Of a DNA stretch of 64,000 nucleotides, positions 9,219-19,196 are shown piece by piece. Both the position numbers and the translations under genes were made by a program. The notes under the pieces are model-generated. The model was not told where the DNA came from and searched no databases. It worked only from the letters and a program-made list of their open reading frames with translations. This stretch comes from Glutamicibacter ardleyensis (lineage in GTDB: Bacteria; Actinomycetota; Actinomycetes; Actinomycetales; Micrococcaceae): assembly GCF_014644555.1 (NCBI RefSeq), contig NZ_BMKX01000007.1:1-64000 (forward strand), given 5' to 3'. Position 1 is the first letter of the stretch, and each line of letters begins with the position of its first letter.

Positions 9219-9773
9219 TCAGGCATACCAAGCCGGAAGATAGTCGAAAGGTGCATCCTCGCCGACTCGTCCGTCGATCGCCTCACGCAGTAAGTCCGCA
9301 TGTCCGGTATGCCGGCCATATTCCTCGATCAGATCACAGATCACCCGACGTACACTGGCGTGCCTGCCTTCAAACTCCAATGCCGACGGTGCATCGAGTC
9401 CCCCGGCAGCGACCACTCCGGCTTGTATTCTCCGACTTTTAGCGACCATGGTGTCGTAGCGCTGGTAAAGCGCCGAGGGGTCATCTTTTGGGTTTACCGC
9501 AAACTGGTCACGTCCTTCCGCGGTGAGTTCAAGAAGAACCTCTGGACGTTCACGAGCGATGAAGTAAGTGAACTTTTCATCCTCAACGGCCGCAAGATGT
9601 TGCAGTAATCCGCCAAGGCTCAACTCACTGCTGGGTAGTTTGAACGTCAACTGCTTAATGTCCAGTCCGTCGGCCTTATATCTGAAGGTGACTCGCAACC
9701 GGTCGAGCATGCCAAGCAGGTGCACTTGCTCGGTTCCACCCATTGGCGGTTCCCACGGGGGAAAGTTTTCCAT
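9219..9773 (-). CDS. DinB/DUF664 family protein (putative mycothiol-dependent transferase)
   Basis: Cytoplasmic four-helix protein of the DinB superfamily, DUF664 branch, whose actinobacterial members are often thiol-S-transferases using mycothiol. Metal-binding histidines are visible in LLQHLAAVE near residue 55 and in EYGRHTGHADLLRE near 155. The ATG at 9773 is chosen because AAGGAG lies seven bases upstream; the frame continues 13 codons further without a ribosome-binding site. The length of 184 aa fits. The actual substrate cannot be inferred from its neighbours. Confidence 0.82.
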   Translation of the reverse strand: MENFPPWEPPMGGTEQVHLLGMLDRLRVTFRYKADGLDIKQLTFKLPSSELSLGGLLQHLAAVEDEKFTYFIARERPEVLLELTAEGRDQFAVNPKDDPSALYQRYDTMVAKSRRIQAGVVAAGGLDAPSALEFEGRHASVRRVICDLIEEYGRHTGHADLLREAIDGRVGEDAPFDYLPAWYA

Positions 9774-9850
9774 GTTGCACTCCTTTATCCGAGATGTGAG
9801 TTGACGTACCAAACTGGTTTCGTCAGCTAATGAACTGAATAATTAGAAGT

Positions 9851-10750
9851 ATGCTCCCGACCGTAACCACTTTGGAAGCCCCGCAGTGGTTAGCACGCGC
9901 CGCCGCGCATGAAGAACGCGCGCGGACCTTTGGCGAACCATTTGTGCAACGGCGAATGACCGGAGCCAAACATCCCATCGAAGATTTTCTCTTCACCTAT
10001 TACACGCAGAAGCCGGGCCAGCTTTACCGTTGGCACCCCGGAATTGGTGTGGCCTTACTCGGCGAAGAAGCTCAAGAACGTGTCGATTGGAAGTTTTATC
10101 GCGCGGTACAAACACCTGAGGGCCCTGGCGTAGAACTTGATATACAGAAGTTCTCCGAGTCGCGAACACGTGTCACCGAATTTGCTCGCATCCTGTTGCG
10201 CAATACCGCAAAGCGGCCAGCGAACTTTTCCTGTTTTGGATTACATGAGTGGGCAATGGCCTACAAATCTGAGCTCAACGGTATCCGTCATGAATACTTG
10301 CCATTACGCTTGGGCGCCAGCGGAACCGATCAGGTGGTTGAAAACCATAAGATTCGCTGCACCCACTTTGATGCGTTCAGGTTTTACACCCCTCAAGCGG
10401 TGCCGCTCAACGAATTGCAGCCAACGCGGGACACACAGGTGGACCTTGAACAGCCCGGATGCCTTCATGGAAATATGGACCTCTATAAATGGGCCTATAA
10501 GTTGAGCCCTGCGGTACCGACCGATTTAGTCATGGACTGCTTTGAGCTTGCATGGGACATTCGTACCATGGACATGCAAGCTTCCCCCTATGATTTGGCC
10601 AAGTGGGGTCATGCTCCCATCCGGATCGAAACTCCCGAGGGCAAGGCGCAGTACGTGAGGTTGCAAAAAGAGTTTGCACAGCGTGCGGATGTGCTTCGTT
10701 CCAAACTATTGCAGGTAGCACTTAGCCTGCCAATTGCCCCAAAACACTAG
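9851..10750 (+). CDS. Conserved actinobacterial protein (homologues labelled 3-methyladenine DNA glycosylase)
   Basis: A 299-residue soluble protein with the conserved stretch KHPIEDFLFTYY near residue 45 and RWHPG near 64. It belongs to a family widespread in Actinobacteria that is commonly labelled 3-methyladenine DNA glycosylase. I see no helix-hairpin-helix-GPD motif or other known glycosylase signature, so I treat that function as unproven. No clear Shine-Dalgarno site precedes the ATG. It is followed within 35 bp by a lipoprotein gene on the same strand, so the two may share a transcript. Confidence 0.7.
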   Translation: MLPTVTTLEAPQWLARAAAHEERARTFGEPFVQRRMTGAKHPIEDFLFTYYTQKPGQLYRWHPGIGVALLGEEAQERVDWKFYRAVQTPEGPGVELDIQKFSESRTRVTEFARILLRNTAKRPANFSCFGLHEWAMAYKSELNGIRHEYLPLRLGASGTDQVVENHKIRCTHFDAFRFYTPQAVPLNELQPTRDTQVDLEQPGCLHGNMDLYKWAYKLSPAVPTDLVMDCFELAWDIRTMDMQASPYDLAKWGHAPIRIETPEGKAQYVRLQKEFAQRADVLRSKLLQVALSLPIAPKH

Positions 10751-10783
10751 CAAACTCCCATGTTGGCCGAGCACAATGAGCTT

Positions 10784-11239
10784 ATGGGACGACTCAAAGA
10801 TCAGCTCAGCACCTCTGCTTTAGCGTGTCTAACACCGCTTTTGGCCGGGCTGTTGCTCGCCGGTTGTGCGACGTCGAATCCCCAATCGGCTTCCGCTCCC
10901 GCTAGCACATCAGCGGATCTAAAGATCAGCATTAGTTTTGATGGTAAATCTGTGGACAACGAATATCATCTTCAGTGCCGTGGCGCCCGAGCGACCGAAT
11001 CCAGCACACTTCCGAACGCCAATGATGCCTGCGAATTACTGGTGAAAAATCCCGAATTACTCACCAGCAAACCCTCCGCACAACAAACTTGCACCGAAAT
11101 CTATGGTGGACCGGTCACCGCGAAAGTTAAAGGAGAAATTGGGGATCAGCCTGTCCAAGCAAACTTTGACCGACACAATGGTTGCGCCATCAGCATCTGG
11201 GATTCGCTGGCTCCGTTGCTAGGCGAAGGACTGCGGTAA
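10784..11239 (+). CDS. Lipoprotein with subtilisin-inhibitor (SSI)-like domain
   Basis: A 151-residue predicted lipoprotein. The signal ends in the lipobox LLAGC (Cys28), followed by an Ala/Ser-rich linker. The mature domain has four cysteines (CRGA, NDACELL, QQTCTEIYGGP, NGCAIS) and the stretch IYGGPVTAKVKGEI followed by NFDRHNGC. This resembles the Streptomyces subtilisin inhibitor fold (CxxxYDPV...VxG...FxNxC). Such proteins inhibit extracellular serine proteases, but the reactive-site loop is not recognisable with certainty. I chose the ATG at 10784 because the signal peptide then has a normal positively charged start; the ribosome-binding site is weak. Confidence 0.7.
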   Translation: MGRLKDQLSTSALACLTPLLAGLLLAGCATSNPQSASAPASTSADLKISISFDGKSVDNEYHLQCRGARATESSTLPNANDACELLVKNPELLTSKPSAQQTCTEIYGGPVTAKVKGEIGDQPVQANFDRHNGCAISIWDSLAPLLGEGLR

Positions 11240-11300
11240 CGAGTTATTTTTCCTCGCAAATACCTTGAGTTATAGATGCCGCGACTAGAATAGGAAGACT

Positions 11301-12884
11301 ATGGAGTTCTTCCTGCTGATCATTGCGCTGTTATTCGCCACTATATTGATTGTCGGACTGGGTGAACGCATCAAGCTGCCCTATCCGATTTTGATGTTGA
11401 TCGTGGCGACCTTGGCAGGGTTCTTGCCGTTCATCCCCGAACTGCATATAGAACCGGAATTGATCCTCCCAATTTTCCTGCCCCCATTGCTCTTCGCCAC
11501 AGCGCAACGAAGCTCTTGGTCGGTGTTCCGGCTGCGCTGGAAAGCACTGATCCGACTGGCAGTGGTGTTAATCGTGGTGACTGCCGGTGCAGTCGCGGCT
11601 ACCTCGCTCGTCTTCGCACCGTTCCTTTCTATTCCTTTAGCTATCGCTCTCGGAGCGATCGTGGCACCACCTGACCCGGTCTCCGTTGATGCCATCGCAA
11701 CCAAGGTGAAGATGCCACGCAGGCTCACCTCATTATTGGAAACTGAGGGTCTCTTTAACGACGCGATGGCTATCGTGCTCTTCCAGCTTGCGGTCACCGC
11801 AATGCTAAACGGCACCGAGGTTGGATTTAATCTTGTCCCAAGCTTCTTGATCGGTGCAGCACTTGCCATACTCGTGGGCTTCATCATGGCCTGGATCGTC
11901 GGTGCATTGAACCGCTTCGTGCCTAACCTTGCAGCACGTTGTGCCGCAACCTTGGTGGCACCCTACGCGGTGTACATGCTGGCTGAAGAAATCCATGCCT
12001 CGGGCGTGGTCGCCGTCGTAGTTTTGGCCCTAGAACTTGGGCGGCGCGACCGCCCACAGGACTCCCAGGAGCGTCTAACTCGACGCGCGTTCTGGGAAGT
12101 ACTCGAAATGTTAGCCACCGGTCTGGCCTTCGGAATGATGGGTTTGGAAATGAACTCGGTCATCCAAGAAGAAGGCAGCAACCTAATCCGTTTCATCCCC
12201 GGCGTCGCGGCGATCTGTGTGGTGGTGATTTTGGTGCGCACGCTATGGATGTTCGGGACCTATCACTTGCCAAATACCTTGCGGGGAATGAACAAAGTCT
12301 CCGCGGCAAAAGACTCCTTGGTGCTCACGTGGTGTGGCATGCGCGGTTTGGCGACGCTGGCGCTAGCCTTGGCGTTGCCGAAGGTCACCGCGGATGGCAC
12401 ACCTATCGAGGGAAGAAACTTCGTAGTCGTCGCAGCGTGCACGGTGTTGCTAGCGACCCTGGTGGTTCCCGGTTTAACGCTTCCGGTACTGATGCGCGTG
12501 CTCAAATTGCGGGACAATGACCAAGCGACCAAAAAGGCACGCCGGGCGTTGGCCCGACGTGCCGAAGATGTAGCGGTAAAGACGTTGAAGACAAATATGG
12601 ATTTGCATGATCTACCGGAAAACTACCGACATGTAGTCACCCGACGCATGCACGATCTACACAACATCCTGCTGTCGGATCCTGATACCCACGATGCGAT
12701 CACCGATGAGAAGTACACACAGTTGCGCGCGGTAATCACCAAGGCAGACGCGATTCAGTCCACCGCGCTAGCAGCAGCTCGTGATGAGCTGCTTCAGGCC
12801 AGGCGTGAACCGGGCGTCGATCCGCACATGGTTGACGAGATCATGCTGCGCATTGATAGGCGCACCGCGACCTTGGATCGCTAA
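11301..12884 (+). CDS. Na+/H+ antiporter, CPA1 (NhaP/NHE) family
   Basis: Integral membrane cation/proton antiporter. It has about 12 hydrophobic segments, the PPDPVS motif at 123-128 with D125, and the CPA1 Asn-Asp pair N153-D154 within LETEGLFND, both diagnostic for ion translocation. A cytoplasmic tail of about 130 residues with charged helices follows the last membrane segment, as in regulated CPA1 members. It likely serves pH and sodium homeostasis. It is separated by only 8 bp from the convergent rlmC stop codon, with no obvious terminator. Confidence 0.92.
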   Translation: MEFFLLIIALLFATILIVGLGERIKLPYPILMLIVATLAGFLPFIPELHIEPELILPIFLPPLLFATAQRSSWSVFRLRWKALIRLAVVLIVVTAGAVAATSLVFAPFLSIPLAIALGAIVAPPDPVSVDAIATKVKMPRRLTSLLETEGLFNDAMAIVLFQLAVTAMLNGTEVGFNLVPSFLIGAALAILVGFIMAWIVGALNRFVPNLAARCAATLVAPYAVYMLAEEIHASGVVAVVVLALELGRRDRPQDSQERLTRRAFWEVLEMLATGLAFGMMGLEMNSVIQEEGSNLIRFIPGVAAICVVVILVRTLWMFGTYHLPNTLRGMNKVSAAKDSLVLTWCGMRGLATLALALALPKVTADGTPIEGRNFVVVAACTVLLATLVVPGLTLPVLMRVLKLRDNDQATKKARRALARRAEDVAVKTLKTNMDLHDLPENYRHVVTRRMHDLHNILLSDPDTHDAITDEKYTQLRAVITKADAIQSTALAAARDELLQARREPGVDPHMVDEIMLRIDRRTATLDR

Positions 12885-12892
12885 ATCGGCGT

Positions 12893-14023
12893 CTAGCTCG
12901 CGATGCGTTCCAGACGAACAATGACCTCATAGTGATTTGTCTGTGGGAACATATCCATCACCCGCGCTTGTTTGGCGCTAAAGCCATCAAGGCGCTCCAA
13001 GTCGCGAGCCAGAGAATTAGTGTTGCAACTGGAATACACCAGATGTTGCACGCTGGAAGCATTCAGCCATTGAGCCAGCTCAGCAGAGATGCCGCGGCGC
13101 GGAGGGTTAAGTACTACGGCGTCCGGCGCTTGCTCTGCAGCTAATGCGAACTCGGTGGCGTCCATGGCTGTAAAGGTCGTATTTTCTTGACCCAGTTCTT
13201 CGGCCGCAAGATTAGCCGCCGCAACCGACTCGGTACTGGTTTCAATTCCTTGAACCCGACGATCGCCTTCGGCACAGTGCAGCGCAAAACCACCGACACC
13301 GCAATATAGATCCCAAACGCTGGCCGGGTTCGCGTCGTTAATCCACTGTCGCGCCTGACGGTACAACGCCGCGGCGATTTCGGTATTTGTTTGGAAGAAG
13401 CCCTGTGGGCGTAGGTGCATCGGCACCCCATTAAGACCGAATTCCAGGGTAGTGCGACGAGTGAGGATAATTTCTTCCTCGCCTTCCAATACGGCTTTGT
13501 GCTCGGGCAGGAAGTTCACCGAGACAACGCTATACCGTGGCAGCAGCTCCAAAAACTGCGGTAATGAATCACGCAGCGCAACAAAATGTTTTTTAGTGCG
13601 TAGTACCCAACGCACCATCACAGCACCGGTATCTGACAGCGTGAGAATGACGTGTTTGAGCTCGCCCTTACGCTTCGGCACGCTGTAAGGAATCATTTTC
13701 AGTTCCTTGATGAAGCGCTCGATCACGGGGAACAGCGCGCGCAACTCGGGGGCGCATACCCCGCAGTTACGTAGGTCAACGCCGTGTCCATCGGCGTCGA
13801 GAATACCGATGGTGGGATTGTCGGTAGTTCCGGAGATCACCATTTTCGCCTTGTTGCGGAATCCTGATTCCGAGCTGGCCTGTGGCGGCAAAAATTGTAG
13901 ATCGGGGAACTGCGCCAGCGAGGTGGCGCAGTGATCGACTTTGGCTTGGAGCTGATCAGCGTATGGCACCGTCATTTGCGTGCAGGAGTGGCAACGGTCG
14001 GCGGAGAAGTAAAGGCATTCCAT
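12893..14023 (-). CDS. rlmC: 23S rRNA (uracil-747 C5)-methyltransferase
   Basis: SAM-dependent methyltransferase of the TrmA/RlmC/RlmD family, acting on 23S rRNA. Starting at the ATG at 14023 gives 376 residues, matching RlmC length. The N-terminus MECLYFSADRCHSC supplies cysteines 3, 11 and 14, which with NCGVC form the [4Fe-4S] site. YCGVGGFAL is the SAM motif, LNPPRRG is motif IV and YSSCNTNSLARDL carries the catalytic Cys. No TRAM domain is present, consistent with RlmC rather than RlmD. An upstream extension of the open frame lacks conservation. The protein is not linked functionally to its neighbours. Confidence 0.92.
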   Translation of the reverse strand: MECLYFSADRCHSCTQMTVPYADQLQAKVDHCATSLAQFPDLQFLPPQASSESGFRNKAKMVISGTTDNPTIGILDADGHGVDLRNCGVCAPELRALFPVIERFIKELKMIPYSVPKRKGELKHVILTLSDTGAVMVRWVLRTKKHFVALRDSLPQFLELLPRYSVVSVNFLPEHKAVLEGEEEIILTRRTTLEFGLNGVPMHLRPQGFFQTNTEIAAALYRQARQWINDANPASVWDLYCGVGGFALHCAEGDRRVQGIETSTESVAAANLAAEELGQENTTFTAMDATEFALAAEQAPDAVVLNPPRRGISAELAQWLNASSVQHLVYSSCNTNSLARDLERLDGFSAKQARVMDMFPQTNHYEVIVRLERIAS

Positions 14024-14186
14024 GGTGTCTTCGATTTTACCGAAGTTCTCTGAACGTTCGGCACAAAGCAATTTCGACGGTTATTGACCGCAAATCTTCA
14101 GCTTTCCCCGATATGCTCACTAGCAGATCGATATTAGGTATGAACTACGGTGACTACCCAGAAACTTCCGATTTTCGAAAGGAAAG

Positions 14187-15170
14187 ATGGCACTTCGACA
14201 CGGGCATTCCACTCAAATGCGTGGTTATGCATTACTAGCGCTCCCCTTGGCAGCCGTAATCGGAGCATGCACGAGTTGCTCTTCCTCAGTTCCTCAAGCT
14301 GCGCCCGTCCCGTCGACTGCCTCTTCCAGCGCTCCAGCAAGCCTGCCGGTTCAAAGCCCAGCTGCAGCGCCTTCTGCCACTCAACCTAAAAAAGCCACAG
14401 CTTCTAGTGCCCCAGCCAGCGCGGCAACTAAGACTGTCACCAACAACCGGTCTAAGCCAACAACATCACCGACAACCTCCGCTACGCAGGGAGACGTGAC
14501 CCCGCTGTCCAGCGCCGCGGCCTCCGGTTCTGGTTCGGCTAGCTTCAAGCAACTTCCCGGAAGCACTCCAGCACTTTCGGCTTCTACCACTGCTCTTTAT
14601 GCGGCGGTTGCCGACCGGAATCCGAAGGCCGCACGCAAGGCCTTAAAAGCCGGCGCCGAGCTGGAAGCACAGGATTCACGGGGGAACACTCCGCTGATGC
14701 GTGCGGTACTCAATCGCGATCAGAAGGTCGCAAAGACCTTGATAAACGCTGGTGCCCTACCTGATGCAAAAAATTCTTCCCAAGATTCACCCTTCTTAAA
14801 GGCCAGTGCTTTGGGCTTAGAAGAAGTTCTGCGTTCGGCTCTGTCCCACGGAGCGAATGTGAACAGTGTGGACCGCCTCGGCAGTACCGCCCTCTTCTTA
14901 GCTAGTGAAGAAGGCCAGGTCGAGTCGGTACGGATCTTGTTACAGCATGACGTTCCATTGGACAAGGTTAATGACCTTGGCTGGAGCGCGTTGCATGTGG
15001 CTATCGCCTTGGGGCAAGGATCAAATAGTTCGCTGTCAATCGTCCGTTTGCTCTTAGCAGCCGGAGCCAATCCACACCTGAGCGACCCGTCGGGGTCCAA
15101 CGCATTTGATTTGGCAGAGAAGCGTAATCTCACCCAGATGCTGTCAACTCTTCGCACTTCAAGCAAGTAG
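14187..15170 (+). CDS. Ankyrin-repeat lipoprotein with Ser/Ala/Pro/Thr-rich linker
   Basis: A 327-residue predicted surface lipoprotein. The signal ends near IGAC (Cys28). A low-complexity Ser/Ala/Pro/Thr linker runs to about residue 130, followed by about five ankyrin repeats (DSRGNTPLMRAVLNRD, DRLGSTALFLASEEG, NDLGWSALHVAIALG and others). Ankyrin repeats bind proteins, and the linker suggests display away from the membrane. GAAAGGAAAG gives a good ribosome-binding site for the ATG at 14187. No catalytic domain is present, and the partner is unknown. Confidence 0.85.
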   Translation: MALRHGHSTQMRGYALLALPLAAVIGACTSCSSSVPQAAPVPSTASSSAPASLPVQSPAAAPSATQPKKATASSAPASAATKTVTNNRSKPTTSPTTSATQGDVTPLSSAAASGSGSASFKQLPGSTPALSASTTALYAAVADRNPKAARKALKAGAELEAQDSRGNTPLMRAVLNRDQKVAKTLINAGALPDAKNSSQDSPFLKASALGLEEVLRSALSHGANVNSVDRLGSTALFLASEEGQVESVRILLQHDVPLDKVNDLGWSALHVAIALGQGSNSSLSIVRLLLAAGANPHLSDPSGSNAFDLAEKRNLTQMLSTLRTSSK

Positions 15171-15181
15171 CCTCCAGCGCG

Positions 15182-15592
15182 TTATAGGGCATCGACGTAA
15201 AACCAAGCACCATTTTCGCGCACGAATGAGCTCACTTCACGTTGGCTAGCTTGTCCACGTCCATGGGCGTAATGCGCCTCAAAGTCCACGACCCCTCGTG
15301 TAGCGTCCGGACCTCCAGCTCGGGTTTGATGAATTTCCAAGCCCAACCAGCGCATACCGGCATCTAGTTCAAGTTCCTTAGGACGTGTGGTTTCGTGCCA
15401 GGTATCAAGTAAATACTGCGTTTTCCCCAGCACAAAGGCGCTATAGCGTGAGCGCATTAATTCTTGGGCGGTCTGTGGCAGATTTTCTCCGTTGGCACGC
15501 CCGTCATGAAAACGTTGGCAGCAGTCTAAATATCTGCGCTGTTCGGCGTCGAGCTCACGGCAGGGACAACGGGTTTCCTTGGAGTTTTGCAC
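15182..15592 (-). CDS. YchJ family protein (UPF0225, SEC-C-type N-terminus)
   Basis: A 136-residue cytoplasmic protein of the YchJ/UPF0225 family. The N-terminal cysteine cluster (CPCRELDAEQRRYLDCC) resembles a zinc-binding SEC-C segment, followed by the family signature AQELMRSRYSAFVLG and the NTF2-like fold ending in W-Y-V-D. The start codon is GTG at 15592. The biochemical role is unknown. It converges on the ankyrin lipoprotein with an 11-bp gap. Confidence 0.85.
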   Translation of the reverse strand: MQNSKETRCPCRELDAEQRRYLDCCQRFHDGRANGENLPQTAQELMRSRYSAFVLGKTQYLLDTWHETTRPKELELDAGMRWLGLEIHQTRAGGPDATRGVVDFEAHYAHGRGQASQREVSSFVRENGAWFYVDAL

Positions 15593-15811
15593 GTATTTAG
15601 TTTACTTGGGAGCTACGGTGGCCCGGCCCACGAGCCGAAGATCACATGACTTATAACGGGCTAGAACTGTGCTTATACACACCTATGCGTTTTACCTCTC
15701 GCTTACCCGGTAGACTGATTAAGCAAGCTCGCGGAGCGCCAAATCCCCCTGGTGTGAGACGGCATCTCCGTGTGGCATTTAACTTAACCTCGCCAACAGG
15801 AGATATGCCGG

Positions 15812-16063
15812 ATGCCCCGCATCGTTGTAGATGTCATGCTCAAGCCAGAAATCCTTGACCCTCAGGGCAAGGCCATCGCGGGAGCACTTCCCCGCTTAGG
15901 CTTCACCTCCTTCGAAGCTGTCCGCCAGGGCAAGCGTTTCGAACTCTTTGTCGATGGCGAGGTGACCGACGAAATTCTCGCCCAGGCGCGCGAAGCTGCA
16001 GAAACTCTGCTTTCTAACCCGGTTATCGAAGACGTTGTCAACGTCGAGGTCGTCGCAGACTAA
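15812..16063 (+). CDS. purS: Phosphoribosylformylglycinamidine synthase subunit PurS
   Basis: Small structural subunit (83 aa) of the three-part FGAM synthase of purine biosynthesis; a PurS dimer bridges PurL and PurQ. It begins [22 protein letters not shown], the standard PurS opening, and ends in the typical [22 protein letters not shown] precedes the ATG by about ten bases. Its stop codon overlaps the purQ start by one base (TAATG), so the two are translationally coupled. It is first in a purSQL operon; no purine operator could be defined in 15593-15811. Confidence 0.96.
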   Translation: MPRIVVDVMLKPEILDPQGKAIAGALPRLGFTSFEAVRQGKRFELFVDGEVTDEILAQAREAAETLLSNPVIEDVVNVEVVAD

Positions 16064-16815
16064 TGAGCACCGAACTTCCTTTAATTGGCGACTACTCAAC
16101 GCCAACTACGCAACTGTCTGGTGCACGCATCGGTGTGGTGACCTTCCCGGGCACCCTCGATGACCGTGACGCCGCTCGTGCGGTTCGCGCTGCCGGTGCC
16201 GAAGCGGTGTCCTTGTGGCACGCCGACACCGATTTGCAGGATGTCGACGCCGTGGTGATCCCCGGCGGATTCTCCTATGGCGATTACCTGCGCGCCGGAG
16301 CGATCTCCCGCTTCGCACCCATGATGGACAAGATTGTTGATGCCGCAAATTCGGAGGCGAAGCTTCCGGTTCTGGGTATCTGCAATGGTTTCCAGATCCT
16401 CACCGAGTCGCATCTGCTACCCGGTTCGATGATTAAAAATGATCACCTGAAGTTCCTCTGCCGTGACCAGCTGTTGCGCGTTGAGAACAATCAGACCGCC
16501 TGGACCAACGGCTACGAAGCCGGCCAGGAGATCACCATCGTGCTGAAGAACCAGGACGGCCAGTACGTGGCTGACGAGAAGACCCTGGACATGCTCGAAG
16601 CCGAAAACCGCGTGGCATTTAGCTACGTGGGCTGGAACCCTAACGGCTCGCGCCGTTCGATCGCCGGCATCAGCAACGAAGCGGGCAACGTGGTCGGCCT
16701 GATGCCGCACCCAGAGCACGCCATCGAAGCCGGTTTCGGTCCAGATCACCGTGGTACCGACGGGCTGACGTTCTTCACCAGTGTTTTGACCCACCTTGTT
16801 GGAGGCAAAAAATGA
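16063..16815 (+). CDS. purQ: Phosphoribosylformylglycinamidine synthase subunit PurQ (glutaminase)
   Basis: Class I glutamine amidotransferase subunit that supplies ammonia to PurL. The nucleophile is Cys107 in LGICNGFQ, and the His/Glu pair is in MPHPEHAIE near residue 215. There is a 20-residue N-terminal extension before the conserved [15 protein letters not shown], as in related actinobacteria. It overlaps purS by 1 bp and purL by 4 bp (ATGA), implying coupled translation and fixed stoichiometry. The length of 250 aa is normal. Confidence 0.96.
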   Translation: MSTELPLIGDYSTPTTQLSGARIGVVTFPGTLDDRDAARAVRAAGAEAVSLWHADTDLQDVDAVVIPGGFSYGDYLRAGAISRFAPMMDKIVDAANSEAKLPVLGICNGFQILTESHLLPGSMIKNDHLKFLCRDQLLRVENNQTAWTNGYEAGQEITIVLKNQDGQYVADEKTLDMLEAENRVAFSYVGWNPNGSRRSIAGISNEAGNVVGLMPHPEHAIEAGFGPDHRGTDGLTFFTSVLTHLVGGKK

Positions 16816-19127
16816 GCCTAGAAGCCACCAAAGAATTTAACATCGACACCGTCGAGAACGCCGCAGCTACCCCAAAGGTGGAACTGCCTTGGGCCGAGCT
16901 TGGCCTGAAGGACAATGAGTTTGCCGAGATCGTCAAGATCTTGGGACGCCGTCCAACGGCGGCGGAACTGGCCATGTATTCGGTGATGTGGTCCGAGCAC
17001 TGCTCGTATAAGTCCACCAAGAACCACCTGCGCCAGTTTGGCCAGAAGGTCACCCCGGAGATGAAGAAGGACCTGATGGTCGGCATGGGCGAAAACGCCG
17101 GTGTCACCAACTTGGGCGATGGCTGGGCCGTCACCTTCAAGATCGAATCGCACAACTCCCCTTCGTTTGTTGAGCCGCACCAGGGTGCTGCTACCGGCAT
17201 CGGCGGTATCGTGCGCGACATCATCTCCATGGGCGCACGCCCCATTGCAGTGATGGATCCATTGCGTTTCGGCGCAATTGACCACCCGGATTCCCAGCGT
17301 GTGGTGCACGGCGTGGTTTCCGGTATCGGTAGCTACGGCAACTCACTGGGTCTGCCGAACATCGGCGGCGAAACTGTCTTCGACCCTATTTACCAGGGCA
17401 ACCCACTGGTGAACGCACTAGCCGTAGGCGCACTGCGCCACGAAGATCTACGCCTGGCTAACGCCTCCGGCGTGGGCAACAAGGTCGTGCTCTTCGGTGC
17501 ACGCACCGGTGGCGATGGCATTGGTGGCGCCTCGGTGCTGGCTTCGGAATCATTTGATGACACCAAGCCATCCAAGCGCCCAGCGGTACAGGTTGGCGAC
17601 CCGTTTGCCGAGAAGGTACTCATCGAGTGCTGCCTGGAACTGTTCAAGGCTTCGCTGGTTGAAGGTATCCAGGATCTGGGCGCCGCAGGCATCTCCTGCG
17701 CCACCAGTGAATTGGCAGCCAACGGCGACGGCGGCATGAACGTCGAACTGACCAGCGTCCTACTGCGCGATCCAACCCTGACCCCAGGCGAAATCCTGAT
17801 GTCAGAGTCCCAGGAACGCATGATGGCTGTGGTGACCCCGGATAACGTCAAGGCTTTTGAAGCCGTGATGGATAAGTACGCCGTGGAATACTCCTGGCTA
17901 GGCGAGGTCACCGACGATAACCGTCTGACCATCACCTGGAACGGTGAGGTCATCGTAGACGTTGACCCAAGCACCGTGGCAGTAGACGGTCCGGAATATG
18001 ACCGCCCCTACGCACGCCCACAGTGGCAGGACGCGCTGCAGGCCGACACCTTCAAGGCTTCGAATGCCGGCAAGAACTTGCCAGCTTCCGGGGATGAGAT
18101 CAAGGCTGCGGTGCTTGAACTCATCGCTAGCCCGAACATGTGCGACAAATCGTGGATTACCCGCCAGTATGACCGTTACGTCGGCGGTAACACCGCGTTG
18201 TCTTCCCCGGATGATGCTGGCGTTGTCCGTATCGATGAGGAAACCGGCCTAGGCGTAGCCATCGCTACCGATGCTAACGGCCGCTACACCTACCTGGACC
18301 CTTACCTAGGGGCCCAGCTGGCGTTGGCCGAGTCCTACCGTAACGTCGCTACCTCCGGTGCGATCCCGATTGCCGTCTCCGACTGCCTGAACTATGGATC
18401 CCCCGAGGATCCTGATGTGATGTGGCAGCTGGCAGAAGGTATCCGCGGACTGTCCGATGCCTGCCAGGTGCTCGGCGTTCCGGTCACCGGCGGTAACGTG
18501 TCCCTGTACAACCAGACCGGCACCACTGCGATCCACCCAACCCCGGTGGTTGCGACTCTGGGCAAGCTTGATGACGTAGCACGTCGCACCCCTTCGGGCT
18601 GGCGCGAGGATGCAGACGGACAGGCAATCTACCTTATTGGTAAGACCTTCGATGAGCTAGACGGGTCGGAATTCGCCAACCTGCGTGGGCACCTGGGCGG
18701 TCTGCCTCCGAAGGTTGACCTGGAAGTTGAGAAGGAACTCGGTGAGATCCTGATCAACGCCAGCCGCGACGGCATGATCGACGCGGCGCACGACCTGTCT
18801 GAAGGTGGCCTTGCAGCTGCCTTGTCAGAAATGGTTCTGCGCTACGGCGTCGGCGCCCGTGTGGCCTTGGATGACATCAAGAAGCGTGACGGACTGGATT
18901 CCTTCACCACCTTGTTCTCCGAGTCACAGTCACGTGCAGTGGTTGCAGTTCCACGCAGCGAAGAAGTTCGATTCAACGACATGACCAGCGCCCGCGGAGT
19001 TACCGTGGCACGTTTAGGTATCGTCGATGCGCAGTCAAAGTCTCTTGAAGTACAAGGTGAATTCACCGTGTCTGTCGAGGACCTACGCGAAGCGCACGAA
19101 GGCACCATGGTCAAGTACTTTGGCTAA
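16812..19127 (+). CDS. purL: Phosphoribosylformylglycinamidine synthase subunit PurL
   Basis: ATP-dependent synthetase subunit converting FGAR to FGAM with ammonia from PurQ. At 771 aa it is the small PurL type that needs PurS and PurQ, both encoded immediately upstream. Recognisable motifs include [14 protein letters not shown], the nucleotide/FGAR-binding [18 protein letters not shown] and [15 protein letters not shown] near the C-terminus. GGAGGC upstream of the ATG in the purQ end serves as ribosome-binding site. The operon ends at a strong hairpin directly downstream. Confidence 0.97.
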   Translation: MSLEATKEFNIDTVENAAATPKVELPWAELGLKDNEFAEIVKILGRRPTAAELAMYSVMWSEHCSYKSTKNHLRQFGQKVTPEMKKDLMVGMGENAGVTNLGDGWAVTFKIESHNSPSFVEPHQGAATGIGGIVRDIISMGARPIAVMDPLRFGAIDHPDSQRVVHGVVSGIGSYGNSLGLPNIGGETVFDPIYQGNPLVNALAVGALRHEDLRLANASGVGNKVVLFGARTGGDGIGGASVLASESFDDTKPSKRPAVQVGDPFAEKVLIECCLELFKASLVEGIQDLGAAGISCATSELAANGDGGMNVELTSVLLRDPTLTPGEILMSESQERMMAVVTPDNVKAFEAVMDKYAVEYSWLGEVTDDNRLTITWNGEVIVDVDPSTVAVDGPEYDRPYARPQWQDALQADTFKASNAGKNLPASGDEIKAAVLELIASPNMCDKSWITRQYDRYVGGNTALSSPDDAGVVRIDEETGLGVAIATDANGRYTYLDPYLGAQLALAESYRNVATSGAIPIAVSDCLNYGSPEDPDVMWQLAEGIRGLSDACQVLGVPVTGGNVSLYNQTGTTAIHPTPVVATLGKLDDVARRTPSGWREDADGQAIYLIGKTFDELDGSEFANLRGHLGGLPPKVDLEVEKELGEILINASRDGMIDAAHDLSEGGLAAALSEMVLRYGVGARVALDDIKKRDGLDSFTTLFSESQSRAVVAVPRSEEVRFNDMTSARGVTVARLGIVDAQSKSLEVQGEFTVSVEDLREAHEGTMVKYFG

Positions 19128-19145
19128 GCCATAGTTACTGCTCTG

Positions 19146-19184
19146 AAACGGTGGTCTTCCTCAATTTGAGGAAGACCACCGTTT
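19146..19184 (+). terminator. Rho-independent terminator of purSQL
   Basis: A near-perfect palindrome (arms 19146-19164 and 19166-19184; practical stem CGGTGGTCTTCCTC) runs into six T residues at 19182-19187. Confidence 0.92.
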
Positions 19185-19196
19185 TTTGCATACCGG

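Noticed and set aside
9851-10750. 3-methyladenine DNA glycosylase as a firm function
   Set aside because: The label is common for this family, but no glycosylase motif is visible, so it is kept only as a note.
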